Origin: Takakia lepidozioides
Taxonomy: Eukaryota > Streptophyta > Takakiopsida > Takakiales > Takakiaceae
Assembly: GCA_030704615.1 (NCBI GenBank)
Contig: CM060731.1
Span: forward strand, 65,824,756-65,888,755
Direction: 5' to 3'
Length of the DNA: 64,000 nt
This document shows positions 27,331 to 38,379 of this stretch, in pieces. Below the pieces are notes generated by a model, which made no database searches, was not told the DNA's origin, and worked only from the letters and a program-made list of their open reading frames with translations. The first letter of the stretch is position 1. Each line of letters starts with the position of its first letter. The position numbers were made by a program, and so were the translations under genes.

Positions 27331-28760
27331 CTAGACTACTCCGGTGGTTCGGAAGCTGTGTCTAAACGAGCTCGTTTTGTTGGTGTCAAAACAACATGTC
27401 GATTCTCTACATTGATGTAGGTCAAGTCGAATTGGGGCGAGCTGAGATACATGAACAGTACCAGCAATCTCTGCAGTAGAAGGATGCTGAGGCAAGAGCC
27501 GATATTGTTGCCCCGGCAAGATAGCTTGAATCAAGTATGGGCCATCAATCCTCATCTTGGACTTGATCACCATGTTTGCCACGCTGCCAACGAACACACA
27601 CTGTCTGGCCTAGAGAAAAACTCTCAAAATACACTACTCTTCTATTGTAGTTACGAGCCTGAGCTACTTGGGAAACCTGAATGTTACATTTAGCATATTC
27701 GTTTACGTTTGCTAAATGTACGTAAACTATGAGTAGTGAGATGGGTTAGAAATTCTTCCCATATGATACGCTCCTCAACCTGAGTGTGGAGCACGGGAAC
27801 ATGTAGGGGAGTACGAGCCTTGCGACCATAAAGCAACTCAAAAGGAGAATAGCGGGTATTGGCATTCACTGAGGTCTATAGGCAAAAATTAGGATAGGCA
27901 AGGTGATATCCCACTCATTGGTCAGGGCGCCATTCTTCTCGAAGAGCTGGCACATAGTTTTGTTGAACCTTTCGGTGAGTCCATTGCACTGGGGATTGTG
28001 AGGAACCATCAAGCAATGCTTGACATCAAGATTGAAACACACAACCTCCATCAGCTGGTTACAAAACTCAGTACCCTGGTCAGTCAAAATCTCAAGGGGG
28101 CAACCATGCCGTAATAGGATTTCATCAAAGAAGAACTAAACCACCTCATCACTGTCCTTAGCAACCAAAGGCCAGATCTCAACCCATGTAGACATGTAAT
28201 TAGTAGCCACACCGATGTAGATATTGCCCTTGGACCTCGTAGTTTTGAGAGGTCCGACAAGGTCTAAACCAACCCTTGCAAACACTTATGGCACAAGGAT
28301 TGGTTAAAGTTTAAGAGAAGCCACGATTCTAGGCAGCAGGGTTTTGGACTTGCATGGAACACACTTAGCTATGAAATCCTGAACATCCTTGGTTAGACCT
28401 TCCCAGTGATACTTTTCCTGAAGTCGCTTCATAGTTTTATCAACTCCAAGATGACCAGCATAAAGAGAACAATGATATAGTTCAAGCAATGAAGGGACAA
28501 AACTCCTAGTAGGGACCTCCACGGCACTCTCCTGCCCCTGAAGACAAACCACTTTTAGCAACTTACCTTCATGCTCCCGGTGGGTAGGGAGATGATAGTT
28601 TACTTGCCTTATAGTGGAGGAGGAGAGGCCCTGCAGATGTGTGCCAGTTCTACACTTCTGGAGAAGGGCTTGATGAAGGTGATCGTCCATGGCTGCAGCT
28701 GTACATAGCCACACCCATAAGTTAGTGTGAGCCACTAGGGAGTATCCACCTCAGTTTACT
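27331..28760 (-). mobile_element. Ty3/gypsy pol remnant (H2C2 integrase only)
   Basis: Minus-strand frames, in order, give an H2C2 zinc-binding integrase head (YHCSLYAGHLGVDKTMKRL, CVPCK; 28304-28735), a catalytic-core fragment with TDQGTEFCNQL and HNPQCNGLTERFNKTM (27866-28087), and an integrase C-terminal piece (GPYLIQAILPGQQYRLLP, HVSQLAPIR; 27331-27597). Frames are broken, and no gag, protease, RT or RNase H lies between the flanking repeats, so this is an internally deleted, dead element. The segment before the H2C2 domain resembles that of the element at 60.5-64 kb, so the two are related lineages. Confidence 0.85.
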
Positions 28761-29417
28761 CCAGGTGATGATCAGTAGCTCAACTACTTGAAAAGGGGCT
28801 GCTTAATGACAGAGCAAAATGGTCTGAGTAAGCGCACAAGCAAACTCCGTATGGAGAGTAGGTGATAAACACCAGGAGCAGCAGCAAAAGAAAGTAAAGG
28901 GCAGAGAAGGAGAGGTGTCTACCAACCATACCTCGAAAGTAACCTCAGTGACATGACAATACCCTAAAAATGATCTAACTAGCGGAAAAGGAAAGCAGAT
29001 CCCATTGTGACATAAGATCAGGAGGGGAAGAAACAGTGGTGGCAAAAAGAGCCAATAAATCAGGACCATCCAACATGAGATATGCACTTCTAACGTGGAA
29101 GAATTTTGCATGTTTTTGAGCCATTTTAATCTCTAGCTTGGATTATCGTATGCTACGGAAATGTCCAGGGATGCTGGTGAAATATATATATATTTGTTGG
29201 ACCTAAGCTTAAGTTAAACGAAGGTGGCTCTTCTGTCCTTGTATAAGGTACTTTCCGCTTTTTGATGTGATCTTGTATTCAATTTCAAACTCTATAATGT
29301 AACTTTTTCCGGGCAGGTTCGTTGGGCAGATTGAAATGTTCTTGTTCACCTTCGTTGACCTTTGTCAATGATGGAATCGCGTTGGTAATTGACAGAATAG
29401 GAGCTCTCAGACACTCA

Positions 29418-29539
29418 TGTTATGAATAGATCTGCCAAGTGGGTTCATCCATGCTTTCCCCAACAGCCATTCATCTACCTTTTTATTGTACGTTCATCCA
29501 AATGTCGAAAAAGCAGGGAGCGGGAATCTAGCCATTACA
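29418..29539 (-). repeat. LTR-like direct repeat, right copy
   Basis: The partner of 26937-27059; it starts TGTTATGAATAGA and ends CTAGCCATTACA. It would be the 5' LTR of the minus-strand gypsy remnant. No target-site duplication is visible, since the flanking five bases differ (ACTTA and CGATC). Confidence 0.65.
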
Positions 29540-31305
29540 CGATCCCAGGTTTTAAAATTTTAAAAAAGTAATATAAAAACTTAACTCAAGCAATTTTCCC
29601 AGGTTTTTGTTGGCTCCTCTTCAAATCCTCCCCACCCCCTCTACATACGTAAGGGACCTGGCCAATGACCTGGCCCTTCCCATCACTTTGGTGTCCAATG
29701 TCACTCCCCACTACAATATCACTCCCAATCTGATGTCACCCCATTCCGTGTCCACTGTCACTCTGGTATTTGGTGTGACTCAATTTGTGTCACTCTCGAG
29801 AATGGATGGGGAAGATTTAATTTGCTGCCTTGATCAGTCAGCAATCCTGTTGATCAGAGTGGGGATCAGGACTCCCGAGAGAAATATGGGAGTGAGTTTT
29901 TAAACCTTACTACACACAGTTCAGGTAGAGGATGACGTCGACTGGAAATCGGGGCACTGGTGCAGGCCAGCGATGCGGCATGGTGCATGCCCCACGTAAC
30001 AACAGAGTTAAGAAGCAGGATAGCTTGTCCTCATGAGCAAATGTGCTATCGTTTCTGTTTGTCTCGATTTCAATATTATAAATCTGTGTGCGAGGTCGCA
30101 GTACTTGTAGGAATCACGTCCATGAATCTGCACGTACGTAGTAGGTAGACCTGATGCTCTTGATGTTTTGGAACTACGTGATCCGTCTTCACCAGAAAAT
30201 CAATTCCATAGGGATTGCTGTCTTGATCAGTACTTGTGTTGTTAATGCCTCAGAGCAGCCGATGGTCCAAGTTACGGTGTTGTGAACTTTGGAGATCTAA
30301 GCGACAAGTGGCGACTATATTAGATTAAATAGGAAGACGGATAAGCGATGTTTAAAACTCTACAACATGTGAAGAATTCAAAGTATTCTTGTGGATTAAG
30401 TATTCAGTACATATGGCACCATTGTTGGCCGTTATCTTATCCAAATTGCAGAAAACAGGAAGAGACATCAGGAACAAGTCGCAATCCAAATAGTCTCAAG
30501 AAACTGTTTATAACATTCAGAGAGTGTGAGCTGAATTCCAAATCAGAAGGTGCAGCTACCAAACCAAGGCTAGTAGCTGCAGCCTGCAAACTTTTACACT
30601 TCAGCTCACTATCAGCAACCAAGTTGTTTGCTTCTAATGAGCGTAGTGCATCACCACCTTTTTACAGTCAATGAGCCACTGACTATCCACCAGCTGTATT
30701 GCATCTGCATTATTATCTAGGTGCAATAGCACTAGTACTCTAGGTGCATTCCTAGAGCAGTGACCACCCATGTCGTAGTCTGAAAGAATTCTTCTCTTAC
30801 ACTCAGAGGTCCATTGATGACCTGCACTACAACAACATCAGGCATGAGAGCGAGTCAGAAAGTGAGGTGATTAACTGGATACTTAAGGAATAACTTGCGC
30901 TCCTGGGTGATATTCGAAAATTCTAATATGCTTGGCCTTTCATGAAGTGCATGATAGTACAGCCCGAACGCTGCAGAAGGTTTATTAGCAATGAGATTTA
31001 CTTCATATGAGTAGCGAATAATCATCCCGATCTCAATCTAACATTGGCCTAATATGGCGATGGAGAGCAACTCGAGAAATCTGTAAAGCTACTGCCCGCC
31101 CGCCATCCCCCCGCCCCCGACTGGTGCCTCCCACCGGGCGGCGCTTCATGGCAGCCACGACTGGTGCCTCCACGGCTCGAGGAGATCGTCGCCTTCGTCT
31201 TTCATGACCAAACTGTCTATGAGCTGCAGCGAATCTGCATTTCCGCCAGTGAATTTAAGCTTGATATGACCAGGAAGAGTTCTGGAAGGAAGAGCTTGCC
31301 TTCAA
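29540..31305. other. non-genic stretch
   Basis: No recognisable genes or transposon proteins. A GC-rich patch at 31090-31220 has a repeated ACTGGTGCCTCC motif (31119 and 31160). The rest is unremarkable. Confidence 0.4.
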
Positions 31306-31548
31306 CTAAGGGTCCACAATGCCGTGGGTCGCGTAGGTGAGCCCATCGTCAGTAAATTCGCATCCACATGTTCCAGCTCCGTCGCAAACGCAGCGCAGCG
31401 GGGAGTCGCAGCAGGTAAAAGCTCCACATGCGACCGAGTTGCTGGCGCACCCAGCTTCAACGAGGCCAGGGCCGTGAGCAGCCAGCAAAACGCTGGCCAG
31501 CAGCAGCATTGCGACGAACTGGGCGGCAGTGTTGCTTGATTTGGCCAT
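31306..31548 (-). CDS. small secreted cysteine-rich peptide (80 aa)
   Basis: This single-exon gene encodes 80 aa. Residues 1-32 form a clear signal peptide: charged start MAKSSN, hydrophobic core MLLLASVLLAA, and a likely cleavage after VEA. The mature part is about 48 aa with eight cysteines in the pattern C-x6-C-x4-CC-x5-C-x-C-x5-C-x-C, followed by a Cys-free acidic tail ending GIVDP. The ATG sits in a strong context (GCGGCCATGG). A TATA box lies about 115 nt upstream (31665-31671 on the minus strand), and a GA-rich leader (31559-31577) lies between. Eight cysteines with a CC pair recall disulfide-rich defence or signalling peptides, but I recognise no specific family. The frame is intact and shows no decay, unlike the surrounding transposons. 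Confidence 0.8.
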   Translation of the reverse strand: MAKSSNTAAQFVAMLLLASVLLAAHGPGLVEAGCASNSVACGAFTCCDSPLRCVCDGAGTCGCEFTDDGLTYATHGIVDP

Positions 31549-31664
31549 GGCCGCTGATCACTCTCTCTCTCTCTCTCTTCTGCGATACTTAGTCTTCACT
31601 TCCGTCCAATACTCTTCTCTCTCACGGGGCTGCTGTGGGAGGATCGCAGCGAGCGTCTCAATGT

Positions 31665-31671
31665 ACTTATA
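31665..31671 (-). promoter_or_regulatory. TATA box of the cysteine-rich peptide gene
   Basis: On the minus strand this reads GGGGGTATAAGTACA. It lies about 117 nt upstream of the ATG at 31548, with the transcript start expected about 30 nt downstream of the box. It supports transcription of the small peptide gene. Confidence 0.6.
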
Positions 31672-32448
31672 CCCCCTGCTTGGCTTGTGTGCTTATAAGT
31701 GAGAGCTTCATTCATCCAATTTATCCATCCTGGACATATCCACAGATAAATGGACAAATAGCATCCACGATGATGGCTTCATCCACGTGATATCATCCAG
31801 ATCAGTAGTCAGAAAACAGTATACATCCAGTTTATTCAATCCGTCATAGGGATACTGCGGGTAAATTCTGGGTGTATTCGGGGACACATCACGTCAGTAT
31901 GACATGTTTTCAGATCTCAGTTCCGAGACGTGAAACTCGTTTTCCGTTGCAGGGTATATGCTGCTCCTCTACAGCGATTGCTTGTATGGTAACACTAGAG
32001 CCTTGCTTGCTAAGAGGACCAGAGTCTCTTTGTAGAGGATGTGTACGATTTATCATCCACTCACCCTCTCATCCATCCAACTGCTGCTGACATGAGGTAG
32101 GTAGGTATTACCACAGACCCGACGTTGGAGAGGACGGATTATTTAACGGTCAGGATCGTGTAGGGAGGCGCAGGGATCACGCGGAAATTGATTGTTACTC
32201 GTCATCCTGGAGGGCACTCTTTTCATCCATGTGCTCAGCACCTTCCAAGATCTTAAAAGCGTCTTTTAAGTTTTGCTGCGATATTAAAATTCAGAGACAG
32301 TCATCAATCAACATAGACATATGGATTTACAAGTCCATAGTGCATAGGAATGTACACGTCTTGATTGTCAACCGACTCTTTAAAGCGGTCACTGTACGCT
32401 CCGTTCAAGTCCAGCTGTTCTTAAAAATACCGTGGAGCTTGTTTGTAC

Positions 32449-32505
32449 CAGTGTTGGGCGGTTATGAACTTTTGGCAGGTTATAACCGCCTATTATTAGA
32501 CCGGT

Positions 32506-32537
<32 letters not shown>

Positions 32538-33179
32538 GAGGAGGTGCAAAAATCAAAATACCGAATATAAACAGATCCGGCGGAGGCTAGGGGTTGAGAT
32601 AACCGGCGGGCTTTGAGAACCGGCGAGCAAGTTTGGTTTTTTATTTATTGGTATCCAGTCATGGCCTTAAAAAAGGACCCGGTTATCAATAAATAGTGTC
32701 AGCATATACCCTTGCTAAGATTAATGTGACACCAATCTGGTAACTAAGATGTCCATTATTGATCATCTGGATGATCCAGTTTCAAGGGCTAACCATCTTG
32801 CATGGCTGGTCAATCCCTGCTTGCCATTTATTTAAGCTTTTTTTAAATACTTTCATCATTTCAATATATATAAATTTTTATTTTATAAAAAGTTCATTTA
32901 CATGACAATATAACCGTTTTAAGGACCGCCGGTTATCTACCGGTTATGAAGTATAGTGAACTTCCAGAACCGGTTCAAAAAACCGCCTGTGCAAAGGTTT
33001 TTTATAACCGGAATTGAACTTAACCGGGTTTTTTGAAAACTTTAAAGAACCGCCTCCGGCAGGTTATTTAATTTTTTCTTTTGTCCATTTAACCACCTCC
33101 GGAGGTTCTAAAGAAGGGGCAATTGGCAAAGAACCTGCACCGGAGGAGCTCACGAAAACCTGATAACCGCCCAACACTG
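32449..33179. mobile_element. non-autonomous hAT-type element (731 bp)
   Basis: The ends are inverted repeats: the left begins CAGTGTTGGGCGGTTAT and the right, read on the other strand, begins identically. The flanking octamers are GTTTGTAC (32441-32448) and ATTTGTAC (33180-33187), a 7/8-matching 8-bp target-site duplication typical of hAT. The interior has no coding frame; it has many AACCG/CGGTT motifs and a (TA)n run at 32508-32533. Confidence 0.85.
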
Positions 33180-33187
33180 ATTTGTAC

Positions 33188-34080
33188 CTTGTTTGTAATC
33201 GTCATGGAAGAAAATGTCCTTGACAACGTCAATCAACCTAAAATGTGTCTGGCGGTTGTTTTCGAGAGCGCTGGTGAAGGTGATAGATGAACGCCCTTTC
33301 AAAAACATTAGAGGGTATTAGACACACCTGATTTTTGAGCTCCGTGCTACCGTATAATGCGGTACATTTTCTTTGTCCTCTTCTAAGGTAGATGAACCTA
33401 ATTCAAACCACTTTCTAAAATGGACCCCTAGAAAGATACATAAAACCAACCAGCTGCAAACTCTAAAAGGCGCTTTCATTATGAGTGGTCCAGACTATGT
33501 CTCTGGGCCAGAATGGTAATTGTAGTAAACCCTATTAACTCAAAGATGATCATATTGACAGCACTTAGTGGATAGATTAGTAATTACTGAGTGTCCATAT
33601 TTCATATATTACTGCACAGTTAGAGAGAAGTACTTGAGAAGTCATATTTGGGAACGCCTCCGAGCAATTAAGATGTTAAGGATCACATGTCACGATCACA
33701 TTTGAGTTCCATCTTGTTCAGTTTTAGGAAGCCAACGATTAGTTTTTACACTCCACTCGAGTAGTTTTAAGCAACTCGTGGTCAACACATTTAGAGTACA
33801 GATTAGTTAGTAAAGGGATTAAGAGCCTACACTTTAAGGATATCAGGCCGTCACTGTTCGGTTGACCTTTAATCCAAATTAATACCCTCTACTGGCCCAG
33901 AATGGGTATTTTATGTATTTTCACTTGGAATATTTACCAATAGTAAAGATTTTGTCATTTGTTTTTTGTTTTTTTGGCAATAATTCTTATTTACATTTGC
34001 CAGCGTTAAAAAAAATATCAATACCAAAGGTGCATCTCTCAATTCTGTTGTGTTTCTTAAATGAGCCGGAATAGGTTTAT
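33188..34080. other. AT-rich non-genic stretch
   Basis: Nothing recognisable on either strand; composition is AT-rich with scattered short homopolymers. Confidence 0.4.
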
Positions 34081-34600
34081 TTACCTTATGTCTTGCGCTG
34101 TCACGTTGTGACCAAAAAACTTGAAATGTGGCTGACCAAGATCCTTTAGACAGTACCCTAACATACCCTTCCCCCTATGTAGGCGGACCTGCCGTAGTTT
34201 TTTGCACATGACACTGTGTCCCGCCAGTGGGCACAGATCCCATCCTAGATAAACTCTTATAAGTTTGTTCACTTGGATAATGCTCATAGTTACAATTGTA
34301 ATGACCATCTAAAAATGCAGGTGACATGGTACCGCCGCGTTCCACCACGAAAAAACCCGGCAAGACATTTTTCTTGGCAAACTTTTTTAACAATTCAAAG
34401 AGGTCAAGCTGCACGTCGGAACCTCCGACACCTACAGTACAGGAGACCTCAAATAGTTTTGATGCACTTTTCTCCTTCGGTGGAAGTTTCTTCAAGTGGG
34501 CCCCTTCCTCTCTTTTTGCAGGGTTCTGCTTCTGCTTTCATTGCCTCTGCTTGCCTACAGGGTCCTCGCGTACCGTCTGGTACACTCCCTGCCTCTGGTA
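34081..34600 (-). pseudogene. degraded HUH-endonuclease-like transposon protein fragment
   Basis: Two overlapping minus-strand frames seem to be parts of one broken gene. The first reads DVQLDLFELLKKFAKKN then GFFVVERGGTM. In the next frame, directly after TM, lie codons for H-L-H, as expected for a metal-binding HUH motif. The second frame continues with YLGWDLCPLAGHSVMCKKL and GMLGYCLKDLGQPHFKFF (34081-34308). A basic segment (KKRGRGP) precedes it near 34520. A hydrophobic ERGG stretch, a His-x-His motif and a downstream Tyr in GYCLKD fit rolling-circle Rep-like transposases such as Replitrons. The assignment rests on remembered family features, so it is tentative. The gene is frameshifted and not functional. 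Confidence 0.35.
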
Positions 34601-35086
34601 CAGCCTCCCCTATGCTCTGGTGCACTGCTCGTCGTATAGCATGCCCTCCCCAGCCTATGCCACAATGTTAAGCGACTAGAGGCAGGTACGTTCTAGGGGA
34701 CCCGCTCACTCTAGAACGTTCTGCACTCTAGAACATTCGAGAAGTATGTTCCCATATTACGGCACGTGGCACCCATGTGGGGCCCATGCCATTTACCACA
34801 TAGTCTAGAATGCAGGCTGCCGTATCTTTTTGGATAGCCTCTTACTCTTAAGTGTCCGTTGGGCTTTCGCCGATTTGATTTTTTGGACGTTTGGGATTTT
34901 TTGAGAAATAAGAAATCATAGTAATTTTGCAAAGCACGTGGTCCCGGGTTCTACTCGCAATCTATTATTCCTTTTCCAGTAGTAGTTGGAACCTGTCAAC
35001 TTTTTCTGACGCTTGTGAGTGACAAAACACATTAGCTAGCAATTTTTTTTTTTTTAATATATTGTAGCTAACATGTTGTTTGGTAA

Positions 35087-35874
35087 GAGCATGCCCAACA
35101 ATGGCTTACTTACATATATTAATGAGGCGTATGGTGAGGCACGCAAAGCAGATAGAATGTGGGCCGGCAAGAGCCCCAGCAGCAACCCCCCATAACCCAC
35201 CATATCCATAGTACAGTAATGGCGGTAGGCTGAAGTGACTGTGGCCCCGCTGCCTGCCCCACCATTTGTCACAATGTGTGAGGCTGAATGGTAGGTAGCG
35301 GGGGAGAATGCCACACACCAAACGGCCGGAAGATAGGGCGGGAGTGGGACGAAACTTGGTGAGGCTCCTCATTTTGAAGCGCCACACACCAAACGGCCGG
35401 AAGATAGCGTGGGAGTGGGACGAAACTTGGTGAGGCTCCTCATTTTGAAGCGCCACACACCAAACGGCCGGAAGATAGCACGGGAGTGGAACGAAACTTG
35501 GTGAGGGGAGCATGCCCAGCATACATTCTATCTGGCACGCTATCTGTAAAATAGCACGGCCGCCAAGATCGCGCGTCCCCAACAGCACATTCTGGCGCTT
35601 CAAAATGATGAGCCTCACCAAGTTCGGTCCCACTCCCGTGCTATCTACAACGCGTTTGGAATGTGGCATTCTCCCGCACGCTATCATGATCCGCTCTCAT
35701 CAGCCTCACAAGTAATGACGAGTGGCGCAGCCCACGATCACCTCATCATTACTCCCATTTGGTTATGGTGGGTTGCTGCTGAAGCTCTTGCGCCATCTAG
35801 CTTGCCTGCCTCACCAGCCTCCGTACTTAAGTGATGGCACGGCAGTGTAGTGAGCTCTGCTGCTGGGCATACTC
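35087..35874. mobile_element. PIF/Harbinger-type non-autonomous TIR element (788 bp)
   Basis: The left end is GAGCATGCCCAACA and the right end, on the other strand, is GAGTATGCCCAGCA. Both are flanked by TAA (35084-35086 and 35875-35877), the 3-bp target duplication of PIF/Harbinger elements. Inverted homology extends inward; CAAGAGC...CAGCAGCAACCC near 35165 pairs with the reverse complement near 35790. There is no transposase frame. An internal tandem repeat is listed separately. Confidence 0.8.
35311..35523. repeat. 71-bp tandem repeat, three copies
   Basis: The unit starting CCACACACCAAACGGCCGGA begins at 35311, 35382 and 35453, an exact 71-bp period, with a few substitutions. A partly matching inverted copy lies at about 35597-35675. 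It sits inside the Harbinger-type element. Confidence 0.9.
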
Positions 35875-35974
35875 TAAGTCTTTCCGCCACCCCACTCAAT
35901 GATGCGAGTGAAGACCATTTGTGACATGATCTTGGTTGGTGGGATAATGTACCACTGTTAGGTTTGGGTCAATC

Positions 35975-36065
35975 TTGCCATCAACGTTGGGAAGTTGACA
36001 TGGCACACAATTACGCACATGGTCCTTCCAAGTCATGCCATCCCGACCCTCCAAAATCAAGACTC
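35975..36065 (-). mobile_element. orphan fragment of the methyltransferase-type gypsy integrase tail
   Basis: Minus-strand translation contains ILEGRDGM and NCVPCQLPNVD. This closely matches the segment between integrase and PHD finger of the element at 37.8-44.1 kb (38290-38375, NCAPCHLPHVD). It shows that at least one other copy of this element family was present locally. Confidence 0.75.
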
Positions 36066-36069
36066 TTTA

Positions 36070-37080
36070 GTGCACCTTTAGGAAAATAATTTTAATTTAG
36101 GACAACATCTTTAGGGAAATAGTTTTAAGTTTTCACTTTTAAAATTTATAACAGATTCCTTTAGTGAAGAAGTAGAGAGATGGGACTCCATTTTGTCCTT
36201 CCGTAGTTGGTGTAATTATAGACTAAGGAAAAAGTCCAATTGTATATTAATGACGTGGTGGCCCTATTGCCCAACAAATCTCATTACGATGAGGTCCATA
36301 AAATTCAGATCCCACCAAAGTAATATAGGAAATGGAGAGCCCGTAGAGAGCTATAGCCATCATTTGCATGTACGCTCCCGCCCCTTGACGAATAGGGGTG
36401 CACCGGTTTGGTCTCATGTTTTTTGGACCTGTAGTGTGGGAGATGTCAAATTTTAAGTACTTTTAGTCGTTGGAAATTTGTGAAAAATTGCAAAGTTGGC
36501 TTTCCTGGGACAATGATTGGGTATATCTACATATGAAGCCTTGACCCATGCCGGGGCCCGTGGTTTGGGAGATCTCAATGACACAAAACAAAACAAACAA
36601 GTCGCAAACCGCGAGAGGCTCTGTCCATTGAAGCAACAATATTGACAAGTTGCCACGTGGTTTATACTTAAGAGCTTTTGTAGACCAATCATACTCTTGA
36701 CACGGTGTAAGGTCTGTTGACCACATTTTCTCCGTTGATTTCAACATGATGCAAAGTCTCTTCCTTGAAGGGACAGAACCAACAAACTACCTTGCTTCAT
36801 ATATTGATTGCATATACAAAAGTATTAATATAAATTTCTAACTATTCCACCAAATTCCAATCTTTAGGATGCCAGCTAGTGCCAAGTTTTTGTTTCTCGG
36901 CAAGACAGAAGGCCACGTCGACAAGCTCTGGCTAAACCCTAATATATTTTAGCCAAAAATTCATATTATTTTTAGCCAAATAACTATATCGTTAATAGTT
37001 GAATTATTGAAGGGGAAGAAGAGGTAAATCTCAAAGGGTGCCATATGGCCTCAACAGTCAACCATGACCAAGAAGAAAAA
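36070..37080. other. AT-rich non-genic stretch
   Basis: No coding or repeat structure recognised. It separates the orphan integrase fragment from the tandem array. Confidence 0.4.
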
Positions 37081-37109
37081 CCCTAACATATTTTTTACAT
37101 TTATTCTAC

Positions 37110-37645
37110 TGATCCCTTAGAGCGAATGTAAGGATCTCTTAAATTGGAAAAATAAAATAAACTAAATTTCTATTTGCGTTCATTGTAAGGATCCCTTATA
37201 GCATTCTAAGCCGCTCTAAGGATTTCATAGAGCGGGAAAACAAATCGGTCAACCATGACGAAGAAAACTTAACATATTTTTTACATTTATTCTATCGATC
37301 CCTTAATGTCCTTAGAGCCAATGTAAGGATTTGTTAGATTGGGAAAATAGAACAAGCTAAATTGTTAATTATGTTCAGTCTAAGGATCCCTTAGAGCCGC
37401 TCTAAGCCACTCTAAGGATTTCATACAGCGGGAAAACAGAAAAAACTAAATTGCTATTTATATTCGCTCTAAAGATCCTTTAGAGCCGCTCTAGGGGTTT
37501 TTTAGAGTGGAAAAACAAAAAAAACTGATTTGCTATTTACATTTGATCTAAGTATTAGTTGGAGTAAGAAAATAAGAAATATATAAATTGCTATTTACAT
37601 TCGCTATGAGGATCCCTTAGAGCTGCTCTAAGCCGTTCTAGGTGT
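37110..37645. repeat. tandem array of palindromic CTCTAAGG/CCTTAGAG units
   Basis: Repeated blocks contain GATCCCTTAGAGC, CGCTCTAAGG and TTTCATAGAGCGGGAAAAC, spaced roughly 80-130 bp apart and separated by AAATTGCTATTTACATTC-like spacers. CCTTAGAGC and GCTCTAAGG are inverted, so every block can form a hairpin. The same unit type recurs at 46530-46830 beyond the gypsy element, and a related unit builds the 49.5-51.06 kb array. Confidence 0.8.
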
Positions 37646-37704
37646 CGTACGCATACATATCAACTACATCGCTGTCCAAAACCACATAACACATGTGCAC
37701 ACCA

Positions 37705-37845
37705 AACACTAGTCTATCACTAGTCCACCACTAGTGCACCACTAGGCTGCCACTAGACAACCACTAGTCACCACTAGTGCAGCCACTAGTCCACCACTAG
37801 TGCAGCCACTAGTCCACCACTAGGCTGCCAGTACTAGTCCATCAC
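37705..37845. repeat. CCACTAG minisatellite
   Basis: About a dozen imperfect copies of a 10-15 bp unit with core CACTAGTCCA or CACTAGTGCA follow each other. It lies just beyond the 3' end of the recognisable gypsy coding sequence. Confidence 0.85.
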
Positions 37846-38088
37846 TATCGCCCCCCCTAGCTGACGCTTAGGTCCCTCTAAGTCCAGGTAGCCACAAGAT
37901 GTGATAGTGGCCATAGCCTCACTAAGTCCTCCTACACTGTCCCTACTACACTCAACTCGATAGATCAAGAGGCCGGGTACAAAAGTTGCCCTATCGTTAG
38001 TCGTCGTCTTGCAACCTATGAACTTGAGCCTGAGATCTCGGGTATTGACTCCTATGAGCTTGGCCTCCCATGTCTTGTTAGCTGTCAC
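37834..38088 (-). pseudogene. C-terminal extension of the gypsy polyprotein after the PHD finger
   Basis: The 84-aa minus-strand frame is in the same reading frame as the PHD-containing ORF and is separated from it by a single TGA at about 38089-38091. It reads on as TANKTWEAKLIGVN. It is probably the last part of the element's polyprotein, truncated by the stop. I recognise no domain. Confidence 0.45.
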
Positions 38089-38091
38089 TAG

Positions 38092-38379
38092 TCATATCCA
38101 CTGCCAATGTCCCAAGCAGTGTGGACATAACCAATCTCCATCATGAACCCTCTCAAGAGGTGGTGTCAAGCATCCCATGTGCCAACCTCTTGAGCATCGA
38201 TCACATACCAGCATAGTGGCGGCACCACGAGCATATTCACATAGCATGCAATGCAATCCTGCAGGTACTACTGCAAGGTTGGGATCTATCCTCTCATCCA
38301 CATGTGGAAGGTGACATGGCGCACAATTACGCACATTGTCCTTCCATACCATGCCATCTCGACCCTCCAGAATCAACAC
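38092..38379 (-). pseudogene. integrase tail and PHD finger of a Ty3/gypsy element
   Basis: The frame begins with the integrase C-terminal motif LILEGRDGMVWKDNVRNCAP. It continues into a PHD zinc finger: CMLC, CDRC, WHMGC, LTPPLERVHDGDWLCPHC, the full C4-H-C3 order. PHD fingers read histone H3 tails, so by analogy with the chromodomains of chromoviruses this module could steer integration to particular chromatin; that is inference. Upstream minus-strand sequence (38380-38560) carries RFHPGDYVYLQQIAP, the SH3-like integrase C-terminal domain. The reading frame ends at an in-frame TGA. Confidence 0.85.

Noticed and set aside
34731-34743. Perfect heat-shock element GAACATTCGAGAA
   Set aside because: No gene with a start downstream on either strand; one short match is expected by chance in 64 kb.
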